Of a DNA stretch of 64,000 nt, positions 34,284 through 43,942 are shown one piece after another. The position numbers and the translations under genes are program-made. Where the stretch lies: positions 868,001-932,000 of the forward strand of contig CBDBZX010000002.1 of assembly GCA_965213645.1 (NCBI GenBank), given 5' to 3'. A model generated the notes under the pieces. That model saw only the letters and a program-made list of their open reading frames with translations. It was not told the DNA's origin and ran no database searches. Origin of the DNA: CBDBZX01 sp965213645 (GTDB lineage Bacteria > Deinococcota > Deinococci > Deinococcales > Trueperaceae). The stretch's first letter is position 1. Each line of letters starts with the position of its first letter.

Positions 34284-34400
34284 CTATACCTCCAAAGTTG
34301 GTCGTGCGAGCAGATATCAGGGTCTCGCGGCGGCTCGAGCCTATTTTTAAGCCGCTCTGAGAAAGAGACGTATTGATTACGTACTCGAGCGCACTCACGT

Positions 34401-34460
34401 ACGCATTTCAACCCTATGCACTTCAACTCTATGCACTTCAAATTCATGCACTTTAGTCTC
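34401..34460. repeat. Four tandem 15-bp repeats in a divergent promoter region
   Basis: Four head-to-tail units with exact 15-bp period: ACGCATTTCAACCCT, ATGCACTTCAACTCT, ATGCACTTCAAATTC, ATGCACTTTAGTCTC. They lie 118 bp upstream of the TRAP gene and about 290 bp upstream of the ferritin-like gene, in a 469-bp gene-free region. Iterated operator sites for a regulator are the likeliest reading. The minus strand could encode LKCxx pentapeptides here, but I see no independent support for that gene. Confidence 0.7.
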
Positions 34461-34752
34461 CGCGCTTGTGATAACTGCTTTAGAACCACTCCAGTATACG
34501 CGGGATGTGGATTTAATTACAAGTGAGCGCGTCGCCGCACACCTTCATGAAACTTTCTAGCTTCAGGGCAGGCTTGTTGTCACCTCTAAAACTTCGGCGT
34601 TCGCGAAATTTTTAGCGACAAGTGACAATTTTTACATCCAAACGTGTGAATAAGGCGTTACATCTAGTAGGGAAGGTCTATAAAAGCCCTCGAGCATCCC
34701 AACCCCCGGCGCGGATCGTTGTTGGCTGAGACCTATCATATAGGAGGAAAAT

Positions 34753-35796
34753 ATGAACATTCAGAAATTATTCGGAGCGAAACTCAACCGCCGCCGCTTG
34801 CTCGGCAACTTGGGCATGATGGGCGCGGGCGCGGTTATTACGGCGTGTGGTGGGGGTATGGCGCAAGACGATGACGATATGCAACCCGTCAACCGTGACC
34901 CTGCTATTCTCAACTTTGCGCTTAACTTAGAGTATTTAGAAGCAGCATTTTACTTAGCTGCGGTTGGTCGCATTGATGAGATTACTAGCATTGGCGGAAA
35001 TGCCGCTATCACTCTCCCCACCGGCTTCGATGGTTCAACTGCTATTGAAGGGCTAAGCTCCGGCGTTCGCGCTTACGCTGATGAACTTGCAAACGAGGAG
35101 CTTGCCCATGTTCAGTTTTTACGTACCGCGCTTGGTGACGCAGCCGCAGACCGCCCTGTCCTAGACCTCAATACGTCGTTTCAAGCGGCAGCAACGGCGG
35201 CGCTTGCTCCCATCCCCGAAGAAGACCGACCCTTCGCCGGAAGTGATTTCAACCCCTTTGCCAACGAGCCCTTCTTCTTGCACGGCTCTTTCATATTCGA
35301 AGACGTCGGCGTGACAGCCTATAAGGGCGCAGCACCTTTGATCACGAGCAAAGACACCCTAGATGCCGCTGCGGGGATTCTTGTGGCAGAGGCGTATCAC
35401 TCGGGTACGATTCGCACAACACTTTACGCTGCTGCTGAAGCTGGTGCGTACGATGGTCTACCCATCTTTACCATTGTTGATGCTATCTCCAATGCACGTG
35501 ACGCGCTAGCCGGTACAGAAGGTACAGAAGGTGAGGACGACGGAAAAGACCAGCCTATCAACGGTGCAAATGTCGAGGGCGACCTCGCGACCTCTGCGGA
35601 CGCCAACATCTCCGTCACGGACGCAAACGGTATCGCGTTCAGCCGTACACCGAGAGAGGTCGCCAACATCGTCTTCTTAGACGCAACGGGCGAGGCACTC
35701 ATGGGTGGCTTCTTCCCTAATGGGCTCTCGGTTCCGGCGGGCCTCGAGTCTGACTTCGAATTCCTGTTGAGCATCGGTGTAGACGCCGACGCATAA
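34753..35796 (+). CDS. Ferritin-like domain lipoprotein, probably Tat-exported
   Basis: A 347-residue protein. The N-terminus LNRRRLLGNLGMMGAGAVIT then ACGGG combines a twin-arginine motif with a lipobox-like cysteine at about residue 33. The next 200 residues form a ferritin-like four-helix domain (Ferritin_2) with carboxylate/histidine positions in LEYLEAAFY, LANEELAHVQFLR and AEAYHSGTIRTT, as in desiccation-related proteins. A linker follows, then a small C-terminal domain without a recognised family. AGGAGG stands before the ATG. It is probably anchored at the outer face of the inner membrane and may bind iron or manganese. Confidence 0.82.
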   Translation: MNIQKLFGAKLNRRRLLGNLGMMGAGAVITACGGGMAQDDDDMQPVNRDPAILNFALNLEYLEAAFYLAAVGRIDEITSIGGNAAITLPTGFDGSTAIEGLSSGVRAYADELANEELAHVQFLRTALGDAAADRPVLDLNTSFQAAATAALAPIPEEDRPFAGSDFNPFANEPFFLHGSFIFEDVGVTAYKGAAPLITSKDTLDAAAGILVAEAYHSGTIRTTLYAAAEAGAYDGLPIFTIVDAISNARDALAGTEGTEGEDDGKDQPINGANVEGDLATSADANISVTDANGIAFSRTPREVANIVFLDATGEALMGGFFPNGLSVPAGLESDFEFLLSIGVDADA

Positions 35797-35812
35797 CTGA
35801 AGAGGTCGCAGT

Positions 35813-35841
35813 GGGGGTGCTCTGTGCACCCCTTCTCCATT
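35813..35841 (+). terminator. Rho-independent terminator
   Basis: GGGGTGC, loop TCTGT, GCACCCC, then TTCTCCATTT, about 17 bases after the ferritin-like gene and before tatA. Confidence 0.65.
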
Positions 35842-35923
35842 TAATGAACCTACTTATAACCCACCATGACGTTCGTCCTCACCCAAAGGTGCTAAACTAA
35901 AGAACAAAACAGGAGGTTTTATC

Positions 35924-36208
35924 GTGCCGAACATAGGTCTACCCGAAATTATCATCATTTTAGTCATCGTACTGCTCGTCTTCGGTCCGCGCCGTTTACC
36001 CGAAATGGCAAAAGGTATCGGTCAATCCGTGCGCGAGTTCCGCAAGGGCATTCGCGACATGAAAGACGAAGTGACGGGTGACGACGAGGACAAGAAACCA
36101 GGCAAAGCGAGCAACGTGAGCACCGCGACGAGCGAGCCGGAAACCGGGGCGAAGCCTGTTGAAAATACTGAGAAGGCTCCCGAAAAAACAGAAGTGAAGT
36201 CTGCTTAA
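35924..36208 (+). CDS. tatA: Sec-independent protein translocase subunit TatA
   Basis: A 94-residue TatA/E protein. A short periplasmic start MPNIGLPEI leads to one transmembrane helix (about residues 8-20), then the FGPRRLPEMAKGIGQSVREF hinge and amphipathic helix and an acidic, disordered tail. TatA oligomers form the pore for folded proteins carrying twin-arginine signals. The GTG start at 35924 has AGGAGG upstream. tatC follows after 82 bases, and two Tat substrates are encoded just upstream. Confidence 0.93.
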   Translation: MPNIGLPEIIIILVIVLLVFGPRRLPEMAKGIGQSVREFRKGIRDMKDEVTGDDEDKKPGKASNVSTATSEPETGAKPVENTEKAPEKTEVKSA

Positions 36209-36290
36209 CTCGTAGCTATCTGACGGACTTAAAGCGTTTAGCAGCGCTTTTATCTAACTATGCTTAGAGGATTTGATTTAGAGGAATAGC

Positions 36291-37026
36291 GTGACCTTAA
36301 TCGAACATTTTGAGGAGTTGCGCACCCGGCTTTTTATTGCGCTAGGAAGCTGGCTGTGCGGCGGCTGGCGCGGCGTTTTATTTTCGCGACAATCTGCTCG
36401 AGTGGCTCCGAGCCCCCTTGCCCCCTACCGCGACGCTCAATGCGTTTCGGCTGCTCGAGGGCGTCCTCATCAGTATGCAGATCGCAATCTTCTTCGGGCT
36501 CGTTTTAGCGGCTCCGGTTATCGTCGGACAAATTTGGGGCTTTATCGCGCCGGGGCTCTACCCCGAAGAGCGCCGCTGGGCGGTTCCTTTCGTCCTCAGC
36601 ACCGCGCTCGCCTTTGCAGGCGGCGTGCTCTTTGCCTACTACGCCATTTTGCCCTTCGCACTCCCCGTCATTATCGGTTTCGTACCCGGCGAAGTGCAGC
36701 TTATTTTGAGTATCGGCGACTATATTTCTAAAATTATTCTCTATTTGGCGGTGTTCGGCTTTATCTTCGAATTGCCCGTGCTGAGCTTTCTCCTGGCGCG
36801 GCTCGGCTTCCTCTACGCGACGATGCTCCAGCACTACCGCCGCTACACCTTTGTGGGCTGCTGGGTTGTCGCCGCCGTCATCACCCCGACCCCCGACCCC
36901 TTAAACCTTGCTCTCGTCGCTGTGCCACTTGTGCTACTCTATGAGGTTAGTATTGTAGTCGTACGTCTATCACAGCGAAAGGTACACAGTGAACGAGAAG
37001 ATTCAGAACTTACGCGACCAAATTGA
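36291..37026 (+). pseudogene. tatC: TatC with a single-base frameshift
   Basis: The first 19 codons (GTG start, TLIEHFEELRTRLFIALG) are a canonical TatC start. The rest of the protein continues in the +1 frame as AAFYFRDNLLEWLRAPLPPT, then the conserved core (IWGFIAPGLYPEERR, FIFELPVLSFLLARLG, TPTPDPLNLALVAVPLVLLYE). The frame change falls at about 36346-36352, and removing one base there restores an uninterrupted protein of about 244 residues. No slippery heptamer is evident. Either a sequencing error or a true lesion; the rest is well preserved. The 3' end overlaps the next gene. Confidence 0.85.
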
Positions 37027-38089
37027 CACGCTCAATTTACAACTCCTAGACTTGCTCTCCCAGCGGGCCGAACTCGCCGAAGCCATCGGCCAGGTTCAGA
37101 CTGAGCAGGGGCTTTCTCATTACGACCCGGTGCGCGAGCGAGAGATGTTAGAGCGGTTGACGAACGCTAATAGGGGACCGTTTCGCGACGCGACGGTTAA
37201 AGGACTTTTTAAGTCCATCTTTCAGGCGAGTATGCACTTGGAGCAAGAAGCCGACAAGGTCAAGTTTTTGACCTCTCGCAAAACTAAAGCCGACGACACC
37301 GTCGTCCATATTGGCAACATCCCGATTGGCAGCGACCACTCACCTGTGCTCATCGCAGGGCCTTGCTCCATCGAGTCAAAAGAGCAGATGGACGCCACCG
37401 CCGCGTTCGTTGCGGAGCGGGGCGTACAGCTCTTTCGCGGCGGCGCGTTCAAGCCGCGCAGCAACCCGTATTCGTTTCAGGGGCTGGGCGAAGAGGGTCT
37501 GCGCATCGGGCGCGAAGCGTCGGACAAGCACGGGCTTAAATTCATCTCCGAAATCATGGACGCCTGCGACCTGGGAATGTTCGAAGAGTACGCCGATGTG
37601 ATGCAAATCGGCGCACGCAACATGCAGAACTTCACGCTCCTCAAAGCGGTAGGGCGCTCCAACAAGCCTGTCCTCCTAAAGCGCGGTCTAAGCGCGACCA
37701 TCGAAGAGTGGCTGATGGCAGCGGAATACCTCTTGAGCGAAGGCAACAGCAACATCATCCTCTGCGAGCGCGGCATCCGCACCTATGAGACATATACGCG
37801 CAACACGCTCGATGTGTCGGCGGTGGCGCTGGCGAAGTTGGAGACCCACCTCCCCGTTATCGTGGACGTGACCCACTCGGGCGGACGCCGCGACCTCTTG
37901 GTCCCGCTGACCAAAGCGGGCTTAGCGACGGGCGCGGACGGCATCATGATCGAGGTGCATCCGAATCCCGCTGTTGCGCTTAGCGACAACAAACAACAGG
38001 TGGATTTTGAGGCGTTTGACGATTACTTGGCGGAGACGGGTTACCACACGAAGCTGTCGCAGAAGCGGCATGAGGTGTACGGATTTTGA
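36989..38089 (+). CDS. Chorismate mutase / 3-deoxy-7-phosphoheptulonate synthase
   Basis: A 366-residue fusion. Residues 1-85 are an AroQ-type chorismate mutase (IQNLRDQIDTLNLQLLDLLS...RAELAEAIG), and residues 100-366 are a type I-beta DAHP synthase with IAGPCSIESKEQM, FRGGAFKPRSNPYSFQGLG and DVTHSGGRRD. It catalyses the first step of aromatic amino acid synthesis, and the mutase domain usually confers feedback control by chorismate or prephenate. The GTG at 36989 lies 38 bases inside the tatC end, implying coupling. Length is typical of this fused form. Confidence 0.92.
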   Translation: MNEKIQNLRDQIDTLNLQLLDLLSQRAELAEAIGQVQTEQGLSHYDPVREREMLERLTNANRGPFRDATVKGLFKSIFQASMHLEQEADKVKFLTSRKTKADDTVVHIGNIPIGSDHSPVLIAGPCSIESKEQMDATAAFVAERGVQLFRGGAFKPRSNPYSFQGLGEEGLRIGREASDKHGLKFISEIMDACDLGMFEEYADVMQIGARNMQNFTLLKAVGRSNKPVLLKRGLSATIEEWLMAAEYLLSEGNSNIILCERGIRTYETYTRNTLDVSAVALAKLETHLPVIVDVTHSGGRRDLLVPLTKAGLATGADGIMIEVHPNPAVALSDNKQQVDFEAFDDYLAETGYHTKLSQKRHEVYGF

Positions 38090-38104
38090 GGTGAGGAGAG
38101 GTCG

Positions 38105-38723
38105 ATGAAGTGGGCGTTCATCCTCATCGGATTACTTTTACCAACCTTTGCAGTTGGACAAACGGGTGAACACGGGTGAACAAGGAGGCGCTGAAGCGCT
38201 TCCTAAAGCGTTGACGTTGCGCCTTCTCAGCAATCCTGAATGTCCAGAAGGAGATGTCACAGATATTTTCATCGGTGAAGTACCTGACGCGCTACCCGTT
38301 GATGTGCCTTTACCGCCGAATACAGACGTTGTCGGTACGCTGCTCTATGGGGAGAAGAGAGCGGAGATCGTGCTCGAGGCTCAGAACACATCAGTTAGTA
38401 TGACCAACTTCTTTGAGACGCAGTTAGAGGGGTGGCGGCGCGTTCGCCTTCCTCCTGATCAGAATCGGGGGTTTATAAGCGCAGCGGAAAGCTCGTCCGC
38501 TTACTTTTGCCGAGGTGAGGACACGTCGCTCGGTGTCGGAACGTTTCAAAAAGACACCCTTACAGAGGTCCGACTCGGCCTTTCGGTTGAGGAAGGGTAC
38601 TCGGTATGTAGCGAGGAAGAGAAACGTTTCGCTAGGGACGACATCCCTATGCTGACATCGGTTGCGCCTGACTGGAAGTTGCAAGACCTCGTTCGCAAAC
38701 AAGGTCTTGCCTGTCACGGATAG
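38105..38723 (+). pseudogene. Secreted protein gene interrupted by a 10-bp tandem duplication
   Basis: ATG 38105 starts a Sec signal peptide (MKWAFILIGLLLPTFAVGQT) that stops at TGA 38177. The rest of the protein lies in the next frame (to 38723) with coherent coding sequence and no own ribosome-binding site. The break coincides with a perfect tandem repeat of ACGGGTGAAC at 38162-38171 and 38172-38181. Deleting one copy joins both parts into one frame of about 202 residues. The mature part is acidic with six or more cysteines (for example NPECPEGD, SSAYFCRGED, YSVCSEEEK) and is not a family I recognise. Confidence 0.75.
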
Positions 38724-38767
38724 AGAGTTTTGACGCGCTAAGTCGAGGCGTCAAGTGTTGCACCGTA

Positions 38768-38773
38768 TAAGAT
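38768..38773 (+). promoter_or_regulatory. -10 box (TAAGAT) of the polX gene
   Basis: TAAGAT lies 5 bases before ATG 38779, the leaderless spacing. No ribosome-binding site is present. Confidence 0.35.
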
Positions 38774-38778
38774 ATTTC

Positions 38779-40482
38779 ATGGACATCACCAAAAAACAGC
38801 TTGTTTCCCAGCTTAACGAAGCGGCGAAACTCTTGGAGGTCTTAGCCGAGGAACCGCACAGGGCGAGGGCGTACGCAAACGCGGCGCGGCAACTGGAGAA
38901 CTTCGAGGGCGACGTGACGCACCTTTTCGACACCGGCAAGCTCACCCAAATTCGCGGCGTCGGTGCGGGGCTCGCCGCCGAACTCATGACCTTAAAAGAG
39001 CGCGAAACGCTGCCCATTTTAGACGAACTTTACGGGCGCGTCCCCGAGGGTGTCCGCAACCTCTTCGTCGTGTCGGGTTTAGGGGCGAAGAAAATTAGCC
39101 TGTTGTGGCAAAACGGCATTGCTGACCTAAACGAACTCGTGGAAGCGAGCCGCGACGGGCGCGTGGCGTCGCTCAAAGGATTTGGTAAGAAGAGCGCCGA
39201 GTCGATTCTCACGGCGGCGGAGTTCGCTTTAGAGGCAAAAAAGCGGATGCGCTTAGACGTTGCCGAGGCTTACGCTTCGGCGCTGCAAGAGGTCATGAGC
39301 GCTGCGTTGCCGAAGGCGACGCTTACTTTTACGGGCAGCTTGCGCCGCAGCTTGGAGACGGTGGGCGACTTGAATGTCATTGTGACGGGCACGGGTTTTG
39401 AAGAGGTTGTGCGTATTTTAGAGCCGTTTGTGGATGACTTGAAGGTTGAATCTCCGCATTTAGACGCTGATTTTGAGGGGCGGAGGCTCGAGCTAACCGT
39501 CGTTCCAGAAGAGGTTTTAGGTGCAACGTTGGCAGTGCAAACAGGTGGCAAGGCGTTTGTGGAGATGCTCGAGGAAAAAGCCGTACAGGAGGGTTACAAG
39601 CTACGTCCTACAGGTCTTTTTAGGGAGGATGAACTCGTTCCTACACCGACAGAAGAAAGCGTCTTTGGGCACTTAGGCGTATCTTATGTTTCACCTGAAC
39701 GCCGCGAAGGTGTTCAGACCTCTTCACCCGCTGATCTCATCTCTATAAACGCCATGCGCGGCGTGATTCACAACCACTCGACGTGGTCGGATGGGTCGTC
39801 GTCGTTGCGGGAGATGGTGGTAGCGGCAAGGGACTTGGGCTATGCGTATTTGGCGATGGCGGACCACTCGAGGACCTCTTACTACGCCAACGGTTTAAGC
39901 ATCAAACGAGTCGAGCAGCAGTCGAAAGAGATTGCGAAAATCAACGAAGCACTTTCTGACGAGGGCAGCGACTTTAAGGTTTTGCATGGCATAGAGGTGG
40001 ACATCTTGCCGGACGGCAAACTCGACTATCCCGATGAGGTCTTAGCCACGCTCGACTACACCGTCATCAGCGTCCACCAAAACTTCACCCTGAGCGAAGC
40101 TAAGCAGACCGAGCGCATCGTGAACGCAGTGCGCAACCCCTACGCCACCATTCTCGCCCACCCCACCGGACGTCTCTTGCTGCGCAGACCAGGCTACGCG
40201 GTTGATTTACAAGAGGTCATTGAAGCATGTGCGGAAGCTCGTACCGTCATCGAGATCAACGCCAACACCCGCCGCCTCGACCTCGACTGGCGTTGGGTCA
40301 TCAAGGCGAAGCGCCTGGGCTGCACTTTTTCTATTGATCCCGACGCGCACCACACGAGCGGCTATGACGACGTGCGCTACGGCGTGATGATGGCGCGAAA
40401 AGCGGGGTTGAGCGTAGATGATGTAGTGAACACCGCGCCGAGCGCTGAGGACTTTCTCTCGAGGCTCAAGCAGAGACCCTAA
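38779..40482 (+). CDS. polX: PolX-family protein with altered polymerase site and PHP nuclease domain
   Basis: About 567 residues. An 8-kDa-type helix-hairpin-helix region (GVGAGLAAEL, GLGAKKISLLW, LKGFGKKSAESI) precedes the polymerase palm, TGSLRRSLETVGDLNVIV at about residues 183-200. The usual catalytic DxD reads D197-L-N199, and the third aspartate appears as E238 in LELTVVP. The C-terminal PHP domain (from about 328) is intact: HNHSTWSDG, ADHSR, HGIEVDI, HQNF, AHPTGRLL, DPDAHHT. Polymerase activity is therefore doubtful, whereas 3'-5' exonuclease or phosphodiesterase activity should remain. In Deinococcus PolX takes part in repair after radiation. Confidence 0.88.
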   Translation: MDITKKQLVSQLNEAAKLLEVLAEEPHRARAYANAARQLENFEGDVTHLFDTGKLTQIRGVGAGLAAELMTLKERETLPILDELYGRVPEGVRNLFVVSGLGAKKISLLWQNGIADLNELVEASRDGRVASLKGFGKKSAESILTAAEFALEAKKRMRLDVAEAYASALQEVMSAALPKATLTFTGSLRRSLETVGDLNVIVTGTGFEEVVRILEPFVDDLKVESPHLDADFEGRRLELTVVPEEVLGATLAVQTGGKAFVEMLEEKAVQEGYKLRPTGLFREDELVPTPTEESVFGHLGVSYVSPERREGVQTSSPADLISINAMRGVIHNHSTWSDGSSSLREMVVAARDLGYAYLAMADHSRTSYYANGLSIKRVEQQSKEIAKINEALSDEGSDFKVLHGIEVDILPDGKLDYPDEVLATLDYTVISVHQNFTLSEAKQTERIVNAVRNPYATILAHPTGRLLLRRPGYAVDLQEVIEACAEARTVIEINANTRRLDLDWRWVIKAKRLGCTFSIDPDAHHTSGYDDVRYGVMMARKAGLSVDDVVNTAPSAEDFLSRLKQRP

Positions 40483-40501
40483 AAGCAGAGGTTGTGAACC
40501 T

Positions 40502-41527
40502 GTGATTACCGTTTACAGCGAAGACCATAAGCTTCAAAGAGGTCAAGTCGAGTTGCTTGACGGGGAACTGCGCCCCTGTGTAGAAAAACCTGAGCGAGCG
40601 GAGATGATTCTGCGAAGCGTTCGAGAGGTCGGTTTGGGAGAGGTCATTGCGCCAGAGGACTTTGGTCTCGAGCCCATCCTCCGCGTTCACGATTTGGAAT
40701 TTATCACCTTCTTGCAAACAGCTTACGGTGAATGGTCTGAAACGTTTGGCGAGCGCGACGCGCTACCTCTTAATTGGGCGGTGCGGGGTTTCTCACCCAA
40801 AGTTCCCCAAACGGTTGAGGGCAAGCTGAGTTATTACTCTTTTGACGCGGCGACGCCGATTACAGCGGGAACCTGGCAAGCCGCGACCTCTTCGGTGAAC
40901 GTTGCGCTGACGGCGCAAAGACTCATCTCGAGCGGTGAACGCGCCGCCTTCGCCCTCTGCCGTCCGCCTGGACATCACGCGGCGCGTGACCTCTACGGCG
41001 GCTACTGCTTTTTGAATAATGCGGGGGTTGCGGCGCAAGCTTTTGCCGACGAGGGGAAACGTGTCGCCCTCTTAGATGTGGACTACCACCACGGCAACGG
41101 TACACAGTCCCTCTTCTATGCGCGAAATGAGGTTTTTTACATCTCACTTCACGTTGATCCCGCTTACGACTACCCGTACTTCTCTGGCTACACCGATGAG
41201 CGCGGAGTAGGGGAGGGTGAGGGATTCAACCTCAATCTGCCGCTTCCTCTCGGGACGGACTGGCAAGGCTACGAAAAAGCGCTGCAGACCTCTCTCACAA
41301 AGATTCAAAACTTTGCGCCTGACGTGCTTCTCGTGTCGCTCGGGGTGGATATGTTTGTAAATGACCCTATCTCGAGCTTCACCTTAGCGTCTCGGGACTT
41401 CCTAGAACTAGGTAAGCGCTTAGCAAGTCTGCAATTCCCAACCCTTTTCGTTATGGAGGGCGGTTACGCGGTGGAGCGTCTCGGGGAGAACGTCACGAAC
41501 GTGCTTCTCGGCTTTGAGAATGAGTAA
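40502..41527 (+). CDS. Histone deacetylase-family amidohydrolase (AcuC-like)
   Basis: A 341-residue zinc-dependent deacetylase-fold protein. Signatures are RPPGHHAARDLYGGYCFLNN at about residues 153-172, the metal-binding LLDVDYHHGNGT near 192, and FVMEGGYAVERLG near the end. Bacterial members act on acetylated small molecules or polyamines, or on protein lysines as AcuC does on acetyl-CoA synthetase. GTG 40502 begins 19 bases after the polX stop, so the two may be co-transcribed. The substrate cannot be named. Confidence 0.87.
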   Translation: MITVYSEDHKLQRGQVELLDGELRPCVEKPERAEMILRSVREVGLGEVIAPEDFGLEPILRVHDLEFITFLQTAYGEWSETFGERDALPLNWAVRGFSPKVPQTVEGKLSYYSFDAATPITAGTWQAATSSVNVALTAQRLISSGERAAFALCRPPGHHAARDLYGGYCFLNNAGVAAQAFADEGKRVALLDVDYHHGNGTQSLFYARNEVFYISLHVDPAYDYPYFSGYTDERGVGEGEGFNLNLPLPLGTDWQGYEKALQTSLTKIQNFAPDVLLVSLGVDMFVNDPISSFTLASRDFLELGKRLASLQFPTLFVMEGGYAVERLGENVTNVLLGFENE

Positions 41528-41582
41528 AAAGTTCTCTAGGTCCACCTCTTCAAAAGGTCTATAAAATTTGTCTCTATACTTG

Positions 41583-41612
41583 TTGACACCTCCCAAAAGA
41601 GCGTGCTAGGCT
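41583..41612 (+). promoter_or_regulatory. Sigma-A-type promoter of the tRNA-tuf operon
   Basis: TTGACA at 41583-41588, an 18-base spacer, and TAGGCT at 41607-41612, about 55 bases before tRNA-Thr. The -35 is a perfect consensus. Confidence 0.7.
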
Positions 41613-41666
41613 GTCAATTCGGACGCGAGGTTATAAGCCTCTGTCCAGGCTGTTTTAGAAGGTCTT

Positions 41667-41742
41667 GCCACCCTAGCTCAACTGGCAGAGCACTCGATTT
41701 GTAATCGAAAGGTTGTCGGTTCGATTCCGATGGGTGGCTCCA
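41667..41742 (+). tRNA. tRNA-Thr (TGT)
   Basis: A 76-nt cloverleaf with acceptor GCCACCC/GGGTGGC, anticodon TGT at 41700-41702 in a CTCGATTTGTAATCGA arm, T-loop GGTTCGATTCC, and encoded CCA. First tRNA of the cluster leading into tuf. Confidence 0.97.
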
Positions 41743-41798
41743 AAATCTCGGAGATTCGTTTCTTCTCGCTGAGGTTTTTAAGCAGCGTTCTGGTGCGT

Positions 41799-41883
41799 GG
41801 GTCGGTGCCCGAGTGGTTAAAGGGGACGGACTGTAAATCCGTTGGCTACGCCTACGATGGTTCAAATCCATCCCGGCCCACCA
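41799..41883 (+). tRNA. tRNA-Tyr (GTA)
   Basis: An 85-nt class II tRNA with a long variable arm. The acceptor GGGTCGG pairs with CCGGCCC, the anticodon GTA is at 41833-41835 in GACTGTAAATC, and CCA is encoded. Confidence 0.97.
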
Positions 41884-41985
41884 GAAATAAAGTCTCGAGA
41901 TTCATGTCAGTGGTGTGGAGCTCGAGACGAAGCAAGCAGGGTATCAAGAAGACGATGCAACGCAGTGTAAAACTGATTGCGTCCG

Positions 41986-42132
41986 TTGATGGATGATACC
42001 TCTCTTGCAAACACAGCGTGTAGCGTTTGTTTATCGGTGCTACCGCTCAGCAGGAAATAGGTATTATTCTTTGATAGATGATACCTCTTTGGTAAAAGCG
42101 TGGTAGCGTTTATTGATTGATGTTACCACTCG
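41986..42132. repeat. Two imperfect ~62-bp direct repeats between tRNA genes
   Basis: The units 41986-42050 and 42071-42132 both run TTGATnGATGATACCTCT, then a segment with GTAGCGTTT and a nearby partial complement (GCTACC or GTTACC). They fill the 250-bp gap between tRNA-Tyr and tRNA-Gly. The GATGATACCT core recurs in the rplJL-flanking repeats. A processing or spacer structure of the tRNA precursor is possible. Confidence 0.55.
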
Positions 42133-42133
42133 T

Positions 42134-42206
<73 letters not shown>

Positions 42207-42314
42207 TGAAGATAGGTCCGTTTTTCGGGTGGGCTTTGCCCGTCCGAAGCGAGCGGAGCGAGTAACCTTAGAAATAAGGTCTGACCTGTCTTTTTGACTA
42301 CGGTTCTCGAGTAG

Positions 42315-42389
<75 letters not shown>

Positions 42390-42494
42390 ACTTAGAACCT
42401 AAACACAGCGAAGTCAGACCCAGAAATGGGCATCTGGCTAAATTTTGACTGTTCAGGAGTAAAAGGTAAGAAGTAACAGGAGAGGAACAGAACA

Positions 42495-43712
<1,218 letters not shown>

Positions 43713-43720
43713 ATTAGAAG

Positions 43721-43757
43721 GCTCGAGGGAGCACGCCTCCCTCGAGCTTTCGTTTTA
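43721..43757 (+). terminator. Rho-independent terminator after tuf
   Basis: An 11-bp stem GCTCGAGGGAG/CTCCCTCGAGC with loop CACGC, then TTTCGTTTT. Because rpmG starts 20 bases later, it may attenuate rather than stop transcription into rpmG-secE-nusG. Confidence 0.75.
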
Positions 43758-43776
43758 GCAGGTTTAGGAGAAGCGA

Positions 43777-43941
43777 ATGGCGAGCGATGTAAGAATTAAA
43801 CTGCTGCTCGAGTGCCAAGAGTGCAAGCGCCGCAACTACACGACGAACAAGAACCGGCGCAACACTCAGGCGAAGCTCGAGCTGCGCAAGTACTGTCCTT
43901 GGGACCGCAAACACACCTCACACCGCGAAGTTAAGGTGTAA
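43777..43941 (+). CDS. rpmG: Ribosomal protein L33
   Basis: A 54-residue protein (MASDVRIKLLLECQECKRRN and so on). It has the L33 core with a CxxC pair, TTNKNRRNTQAKLELRKYCPW and a basic tail. Only three zinc-ligand-type cysteines are present, with a histidine (DRKH) possibly as the fourth ligand. TTAGGAGAAG precedes the ATG. It lies in the conserved tuf-rpmG-secE-nusG order. Confidence 0.95.
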   Translation: MASDVRIKLLLECQECKRRNYTTNKNRRNTQAKLELRKYCPWDRKHTSHREVKV

Positions 43942-43942
43942 G

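Noticed and set aside
34280..34489. Minus-strand frame encoding LKCxx pentapeptide repeats that overlaps the TRAP gene start
   Set aside because: The repeat pattern follows directly from the 15-bp DNA array, the flanks lack coding character, and there is no ribosome-binding site. Kept only as an alternative in the findings.
36291..36731. A separate 146-codon gene in the first tatC frame
   Set aside because: After codon 19 the frame is Arg/Ala-rich nonsense, while the +1 frame carries the conserved TatC core.
41986..42132. Possible CRISPR-like repeats between tRNA genes
   Set aside because: Only two imperfect units of about 62 bp without regular spacers and no cas genes; better described as a spacer repeat.
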